Shown here: positions 61,501 to 64,000 of the stretch, in pieces
Layout: every line of letters starts with the position of its first letter
How positions within the stretch are numbered: position 1 is the first letter of the stretch
Assembly: GCF_021917145.1 (NCBI RefSeq)
Contig: NC_061082.1
Location: 16,347,682 to 16,411,681 of the forward strand
DNA from: Hypomesus transpacificus
Lineage: Eukaryota; Chordata; Actinopteri; Osmeriformes; Osmeridae
Reading direction: 5' to 3'
DNA: 64,000 nucleotides
Notes under the pieces: model-generated
Seen by the model: only the letters and a program-made list of their open reading frames with translations
Told to the model about the DNA's origin: nothing
Databases searched by the model: none
Position numbers and translations under genes: made by a program

Positions 61501-63031
61501 ACAGGTAGACCAAGGAAAACATCAGCAGTTGATGACAGAAACATTGTGAGAGCTGTAAAGAAAGACCCTAAAACAACTGTTAGTGAGATCAGCAACAACC
61601 TCCAGATGGCAGGAGTGAAGGTATCACTATCTACTGTTCGCAGAAGACTTCATGAACAAAAGTACAAGGGCTACACCAGAAGATGCAAACCACTCATTAG
61701 CAAGAAGAATAGGAAGGCCAGGCTGGAATTTGCCAAAAAGTACAGAGATGAACCTCAAAAATTCTGGGACAAAGTTTTATGGACTGATGAGACAAAGATT
61801 AACTTTTACCAAAGTGATGGAAAGGCTAAAGTTTGGAGAAAGAAAGGAACTGCTCATGATCCCAAACACACAAGCTCATCTGTGAAACACGGTGGAGGTA
61901 ATGTCATGGCTTGGGCTTGCATGGCTTCTTCTGGGACGGGCTCATTAATCTTCATTGAGGATGTAACACATGATGGCAGCAGCAAAATGAACTCGGAAGT
62001 CTACAGAAACATTTTGTCTGCCAATTTAAGGAAAGATGCAACCAAACTGATTGGCAGAGCCTTCATCATGCAGCAAGATAACGACCCAAAACACACTGCC
62101 AAAACAACAAAGGAGTTCATCAGGGGCAAGAAATGGAAGGTATTAGACTGGCCAAGTCAATCTCCAGACTTAAACCCTATAGAGCATGCATTTTACCTGC
62201 TTAAGAGGAGACTGAAGGGAGGAACCCCACAAAACAAACAACAACTGAAAGAGGCTGCAGTGAAAGCCTGGGAAAGCATCAAAAAGGAAGAATGCAAAAG
62301 TTTGGTGACGTCAATGGGTCACAGACTTGCTGCAGTTATTGAAAGCAAAGGATTTGCAACTAAATATTAAGTCTTATTCACTTAAATATGTTTTAAGTAT
62401 ATCTGTTCCAATACTTTTGATCACATGACAAATGGGTGGATTCAAACAAAATGTGATATTTTCTTAGTTGTGCATCAGATCCTGATGTAAATACCTGGAA
62501 ATAAAAGCTGAAACGTTGATCTCTGGTCTCACGTTCATTATTTGATGTCAAGCCCAAATGTTTTCAGTCTACAGCAAAAATAAAGGAATTCGCCTCACTG
62601 TTCCAATACTTTTGGAGGGCACTGTATATTCTCAGTTGAACCCACAACCAGTCCGTTCAGAGACAGAAGTAACATTCGCAGTGTCCTATTGGCTCGTTAC
62701 GGGTGTTGCTCGTGTTTCATTACCCCGTTCCTTATGAGCAGTTACCTATCTCAATGCCGTCTATGGTGACGTGGATAGTGTAGAGGCCCACGGCCCCAGG
62801 GGTCCAGTTGGCACTGTAAGTCCCATCTGTGTTAGCCCGGATCAGCATGTTCTCACTGGGCCTGGGGAAGAGGCAGGGGTAACCAGCAATTATGACTCTA
62901 TCACTGCTCTGCTATCTATCCATGGATTCTTTCCTTGCTAAACTGTTTCAAGGGGTGTGAAACACGTGTTCGTACCTCTTTGGTGTGGGAGAAGCAAAGC
63001 GGAGCTCCTCAAAGGAGTAGTTTTCATAGGC
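35928..63031 (-). CDS. mycbp2: MYCBP2 (PHR1/PAM/highwire) E3 ubiquitin ligase, C-terminal half; 5' exons beyond the window
   Basis: I resolve 39 coding exons on the minus strand (coordinates in the block entries). All junctions keep phase, and they total 7341 nt, exactly 2447 codons including the stop; human MYCBP2 has about 4,650 residues. MYCBP2 is a giant neuronal RING-Cys-relay ligase that esterifies threonine with ubiquitin; it regulates axon growth and degeneration, partly with FBXO45 and by turnover of NMNAT2. Blocks present, in protein order: filamin-like repeat, SH3-like segment, serine-rich disordered region, zinc-binding region, helical region, DOC domain, B-box-like finger, RING and C-terminal tandem-cysteine domain ending [11 protein letters not shown]. 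The RCC1-like and PHR domains belong to missing exons. Two of the 39 exons may be alternative. The first exon here begins [12 protein letters not shown], mid-protein. A Tc1 element sits in the intron between exons 2 and 3. Confidence 0.96.
38604..39763 (-). other. mycbp2: MYCBP2 exons 31-33: B-box-like zinc finger and following segment
   Basis: Exons: 39635-39763, 39426-39558 and 38604-38707. The first encodes [20 protein letters not shown] then [19 protein letters not shown], a C/H pattern like a B-box. The second encodes [20 protein letters not shown]. The third encodes [20 protein letters not shown], another cysteine-rich piece leading to the RING. Confidence 0.92.
41306..41328. repeat. 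AT-rich (TA)n microsatellite in MYCBP2 intron
   Basis: Interrupted TA repeat. Confidence 0.8.
42292..42400. repeat. hAT-like repeat fragment (CAGTGTTTCCCATACATT terminus)
   Basis: CAGTGTTTCCCATACATTGA then TTTGTGGCGGCACGCCACAA matches a very common fish interspersed repeat. Only one terminus is seen in this MYCBP2 intron. Confidence 0.55.
43099..43122. repeat. (AC)n microsatellite next to a MYCBP2 acceptor
   Basis: In transcript sense a (GT)n tract lies a few bases upstream of the exon 24 acceptor at 43095-43096, in the polypyrimidine position. Confidence 0.85.
43683..43706. repeat. (GA)n microsatellite in MYCBP2 intron
   Basis: AG/GA dinucleotide run just upstream (transcript sense) of the exon 23 acceptor; a (CT)n polypyrimidine tract in the transcript. 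Confidence 0.85.
43818..43999 (+). repeat. tRNA-derived SINE in MYCBP2 intron
   Basis: Box A (GGTGGCTCACCAGGCAAGAG) and box B (GGGGTTTGATTCCAGCC) are spaced as in a tRNA, followed by a TCTCTCTCCCTACTTTCCTG body and an A-rich end. Same design as the copy at 12.4 kb. Antisense to MYCBP2. Confidence 0.8.
45616..48366 (-). other. mycbp2: MYCBP2 exons 13-19
   Basis: Exons: 48197-48366, 47792-48036, 47412-47579, 47015-47172, 46290-46489, 45955-46104 and 45616-45776. The first continues the zinc-binding region ([37 protein letters not shown]). Later parts include [79 protein letters not shown] and [20 protein letters not shown]. An acidic run of consecutive glutamates is in exon 18. The exon 13 donor, GTCCGA, is weak. 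The exon 17 acceptor is preceded by a C30 run. Confidence 0.92.
46492..46521. repeat. G30 homopolymer (C30 in the MYCBP2 transcript) at a splice acceptor
   Basis: Thirty guanines on the plus strand. On the minus strand the run reads C30 directly followed by AG and exon 17, so it is the whole polypyrimidine tract of that acceptor. Confidence 0.9.
48495..50171 (-). other. mycbp2: MYCBP2 exon 12: large disordered-to-zinc-binding exon (1677 nt)
   Basis: One long open exon of about 559 codons. It starts [20 protein letters not shown], passes through a serine/lysine/arginine-rich region (ESLILKSD-like repeats, [32 protein letters not shown]), then [40 protein letters not shown] and [20 protein letters not shown], ending MRQAHPG at the first zinc-ligand cluster. 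In human this region overlaps the MYC-binding segment. GC-rich, so long antisense open frames cross it. Confidence 0.95.
50778..50885 (-). other. mycbp2: Candidate cassette exon of MYCBP2 (108 nt, 36 codons)
   Basis: Open in the required frame, phase 1 at both ends, with acceptor ctgtag at 50886 and donor gtgggt at 50777. It would encode [17 protein letters not shown] and then [17 protein letters not shown]. Skipping it joins exon 10 to exon 12 with no frame change and yields SDRGN, close to what I recall for human. I do not recall this peptide in human MYCBP2. Serine/arginine-rich and disordered. No transcript evidence available here. Confidence 0.45.
50886..52160 (-). other. MYCBP2 intron, GA-rich low complexity
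   Basis: Intronic. Contains a G run near 50936-50949 and long purine-rich (plus strand) stretches from 50.95 to 51.25 kb and 51.85 to 51.93 kb. No exon or gene recognised. Confidence 0.6.
52161..52382 (-). other. mycbp2: MYCBP2 exon 10 with two poly-serine runs
   Basis: 222 nt, phase 1 in and phase 1 out, donor gtaagt. It encodes [20 protein letters not shown], a run of ten serines, VHEQATQPP, a run of eleven serines, then [10 protein letters not shown]. The flanking parts match the human segment I recall ([19 protein letters not shown]). The serine runs come from (TCC)n in sense, i.e. (AGG)n on the plus strand, and look like a lineage-specific microsatellite expansion within coding sequence. 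Confidence 0.85.
52230..52322. repeat. Two coding (AGG)n trinucleotide tracts
   Basis: Tracts at about 52230-52264 and 52290-52322, separated by the VHEQATQPP-coding segment. Both are in frame and give serine on the minus strand. Confidence 0.9.
52383..54382 (-). other. MYCBP2 intron (about 2 kb)
   Basis: Holds the 14-bp minisatellite near 53.33-53.46 kb. Otherwise unremarkable. No exon candidate recognised between exon 9 and exon 10. Confidence 0.6.
53331..53456. repeat. 14-bp minisatellite, 9 copies
   Basis: Unit AGCTAGCATAACAC repeated head to tail with a few substitutions (AGTTAACATAACAC, AACTAGCATTACAC). Each unit carries GCTAGC, an NheI-type palindrome. Confidence 0.9.
54878..54896. 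repeat. (AT)n microsatellite in MYCBP2 intron
   Basis: Alternating AT followed by ACACAC. Confidence 0.85.
55875..57146 (-). other. MYCBP2 intron containing a MITE
   Basis: Contains the palindromic element at 56.70-56.91 kb. No further exon seen. Confidence 0.6.
56699..56913. mobile_element. Palindromic hAT-type MITE in MYCBP2 intron
   Basis: The left end CAGGGGTTCTCAACCCTGGT and right end ACCAGGGTTGAGAACCACAG are inverted repeats. The inner arms (TGCACGTTTGAGATGTTTC, CCAACACACCTGATTCAAAT) also recur in reverse complement, so the unit folds into a hairpin. Flanks are ATCTAGAT at 56691-56698 and ATCTAGAC at 56914-56921, matching at 7 of 8 bases, consistent with a hAT 8-bp duplication. Confidence 0.82.
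57147..57224 (-). other. mycbp2: Candidate cassette exon of MYCBP2 (78 nt, 26 codons)
   Basis: Phase 0 at both ends, acceptor ttcag at 57225 and donor gtgagt at 57146. Encodes [17 protein letters not shown] then [10 protein letters not shown] vaguely recall a similar [11 protein letters not shown] segment in some mammalian MYCBP2 isoforms, which favours a real, alternatively used exon. Skipping it preserves the frame between LLVPAD and EARGQ. Confidence 0.65.
58969..58994. repeat. (GT)13 microsatellite in MYCBP2 intron
   Basis: Uninterrupted GT run. Confidence 0.9.
60964..62624 (+). mobile_element. Complete Tc1-type DNA transposon (IR/DR group)
   Basis: 1661 bp flanked by TA on both sides (60962-60963 and 62625-62626). 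Termini CAGTGCCCTCCAAAAGTATT are perfect inverted copies. The inverted repeats are about 220 bp (60964-61185 and 62404-62624), differing at roughly 15 positions by eye. Each contains two direct-repeat motifs, CAAAAGTATTGGAACA, one at the tip and one at the inner edge, the IR/DR architecture of Sleeping Beauty-like elements. It encloses one open transposase frame in plus orientation, opposite to the host gene MYCBP2. Confidence 0.95.
61297..62370 (+). CDS. Tc1-family DD34E transposase, apparently intact
   Basis: 357 codons from the first ATG; the likelier start is the ATG at 61333 ([12 protein letters not shown]), giving 345 residues, close to the usual ~340. The N-terminus holds two helix-turn-helix motifs ([20 protein letters not shown], then [20 protein letters not shown]) joined by an AT-hook-like GRPRK. 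The catalytic domain has [11 protein letters not shown], a glycine-rich [27 protein letters not shown] and [15 protein letters not shown]. The second aspartate and the glutamate are separated by exactly 34 residues, DD34E. No stop or frameshift interrupts it, so the copy could still make protein; activity is not shown. Confidence 0.93.
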   Translation: MSMQTVFRGENNMKTRALSLGEKQAIVSLREDGKSIRAIAETLAIASTTIWNVLKKKKTTGVLSNRRRTGRPRKTSAVDDRNIVRAVKKDPKTTVSEISNNLQMAGVKVSLSTVRRRLHEQKYKGYTRRCKPLISKKNRKARLEFAKKYRDEPQKFWDKVLWTDETKINFYQSDGKAKVWRKKGTAHDPKHTSSSVKHGGGNVMAWACMASSGTGSLIFIEDVTHDGSSKMNSEVYRNILSANLRKDATKLIGRAFIMQQDNDPKHTAKTTKEFIRGKKWKVLDWPSQSPDLNPIEHAFYLLKRRLKGGTPQNKQQLKEAAVKAWESIKKEECKSLVTSMGHRLAAVIESKGFATKY

Positions 63032-64000
63032 CTAATGAGAGAGGAAGCACATGGTTAAAAACATCCTTCAGACAGGAACAGATGACTCTTGATTACGATA
63101 TGGTGACATATTGCATATGACAAATAGTCAATAATTGTTACGCAATCATAACACAACCACTGCAAATGCACACCTCCATTTGACTAAAGAATGTTTCCAG
63201 ACTTAAATTCTTTCCCAATTCCTAATTTATTAGGAATTATGCTCTCTTTTCATCTCAACAACACATTTGTAGAAAAACTACTTCCACATATATATAGTTT
63301 GATACAAGTTTGGAACAGGAATAAGCAACAAATCTAAAATGCTAGGTTTCCTTTCATATTACTTCAATGCGACAGTCTAAACTGTCAATCTGTTCATGAA
63401 AGTCTCATCTACATGACACATTTGGTTTTAAATAGTTTCACTTCAGCTCATTTACATTATTACAATAACTATTCCAACGCCGATACGGCCAATTTGAGCA
63501 ATGTTGAGTGATAACGCTGACACAGTAGTTGAATCTGCTTGCAGGTTTACTTATGGATAAAATGCTGGCTAGCTAACTAGCAGCAACACAATATAAAGTG
63601 GTACTTCAGCAAAGATGCAGTGAATTTGATCTACATGTTAATGAATTAACATGCTTACATTCAATCTCTTGACAATCCACAACACATTTCGGTGTCCAGG
63701 TGGTCCGATACAACAATGCCATCTTTCAGAACTAGGCTGTTTAAATGCTGTTTGTGCAGTGGGAAAATAAACTGAATCAGATAGCTAACCAGTTTAAAAT
63801 ATTTTAAGGGGGAATATATGTTTTTGTTCTATCTAGCTTGCCGAGGCACTAAAATGCGGAAAGATGAGGGAAAATTGTGCTACGTTTTTGCTCATTTCAT
63901 CCGATTTAACTCATGATCCCTTGACTGACTGAAGATGTATTCTTTGTCTGGCTGCATGCACCTCAAATACATGTACTGTTACACCCCTAATTATATATAC
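63032..64000 (-). other. MYCBP2 intron at the right edge
   Basis: Intronic, AT-rich. I found no upstream MYCBP2 exon in it; the remaining exons lie outside the window. Confidence 0.6.

Larger units (their letters stand above)
60756..63031 (-). other. mycbp2: MYCBP2 exons 1-3 of this window: filamin-like repeat
   Basis: Exons: 62976-63031, 62746-62861 and 60756-60853. They encode [57 protein letters not shown] and [20 protein letters not shown]. The NxDGTYxxxWTPxxxGxYxIxVxIDG pattern is that of a filamin/ABP280 immunoglobulin-like repeat. Junction phases are 2, 1 and 0. The intron between the last two exons is split by the Tc1-type element. The next upstream exon is not in the remaining 969 bp. 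Confidence 0.92.

Overview
This window is vertebrate genomic DNA, almost certainly from a teleost fish. The evidence is large spliced genes with GT-AG introns, an intact Tc1-type transposon, tRNA-derived SINEs, an L2-like LINE tail, hAT-type MITEs and many (AC)n/(GT)n microsatellites. I cannot name the species. The gene order KCTD12 - ACOD1 - CLN5 - FBXL3 - MYCBP2, with the same relative orientations, is the conserved block known from human 13q22. Two minus-strand genes, an ES1/GATD3-like gene and ASNSD1, sit between ACOD1 and CLN5; in human they lie on other chromosomes (21 and 2).

Layout. 1-7142: no recognisable gene; a 26-bp minisatellite and a pyrimidine-rich tract. 7143-8021 (-): intronless KCTD12-like gene, an auxiliary GABA-B receptor subunit. 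8022-12852: intergenic, with repeats and a C35 homopolymer. 12853-15589 (+): ACOD1 (itaconate synthase), five exons. 16758-19904 (-): ES1/GATD3, four exons. 21781-24711 (-): a bicistronic transcription unit carrying a spliced ASDURF-type upstream ORF (four small exons, 83 codons) that ends 31 nt before the ATG of ASNSD1 (three coding exons). 25209-26695 (+): CLN5, four exons, head-to-head with ASDURF/ASNSD1 across a ~500-bp interval holding a CLEAR-like E-box. 29754-32404 (-): FBXL3, four coding exons, tail-to-tail with CLN5. 35928-63031 (-): the C-terminal half of MYCBP2 (PHR1/highwire). I resolved 39 coding exons whose phases all join and whose summed length is exactly 2447 codons including the stop; the 5' exons lie past the right edge. 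A complete Tc1-type element with an open DD34E transposase frame sits inside one MYCBP2 intron (60964-62624).

The genes share an ancestral chromosomal block rather than one pathway. Two pairs have thematic links. FBXL3 and MYCBP2 are both ubiquitin ligase components. ACOD1 and ES1 are both metabolic proteins associated with mitochondria in other species. Exon coordinates were built by hand from splice consensus, reading frame and recalled family similarity, so single-base boundaries should be confirmed with RNA data.

The most informative non-routine observations are the conserved spliced ASDURF frame upstream of ASNSD1, two candidate cassette exons and a poly-serine expansion in MYCBP2, a C30 polypyrimidine tract at one MYCBP2 acceptor, the intact transposon, and the two-gene insertion into the conserved synteny block. 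I saw no sign of a wholly new biological system.
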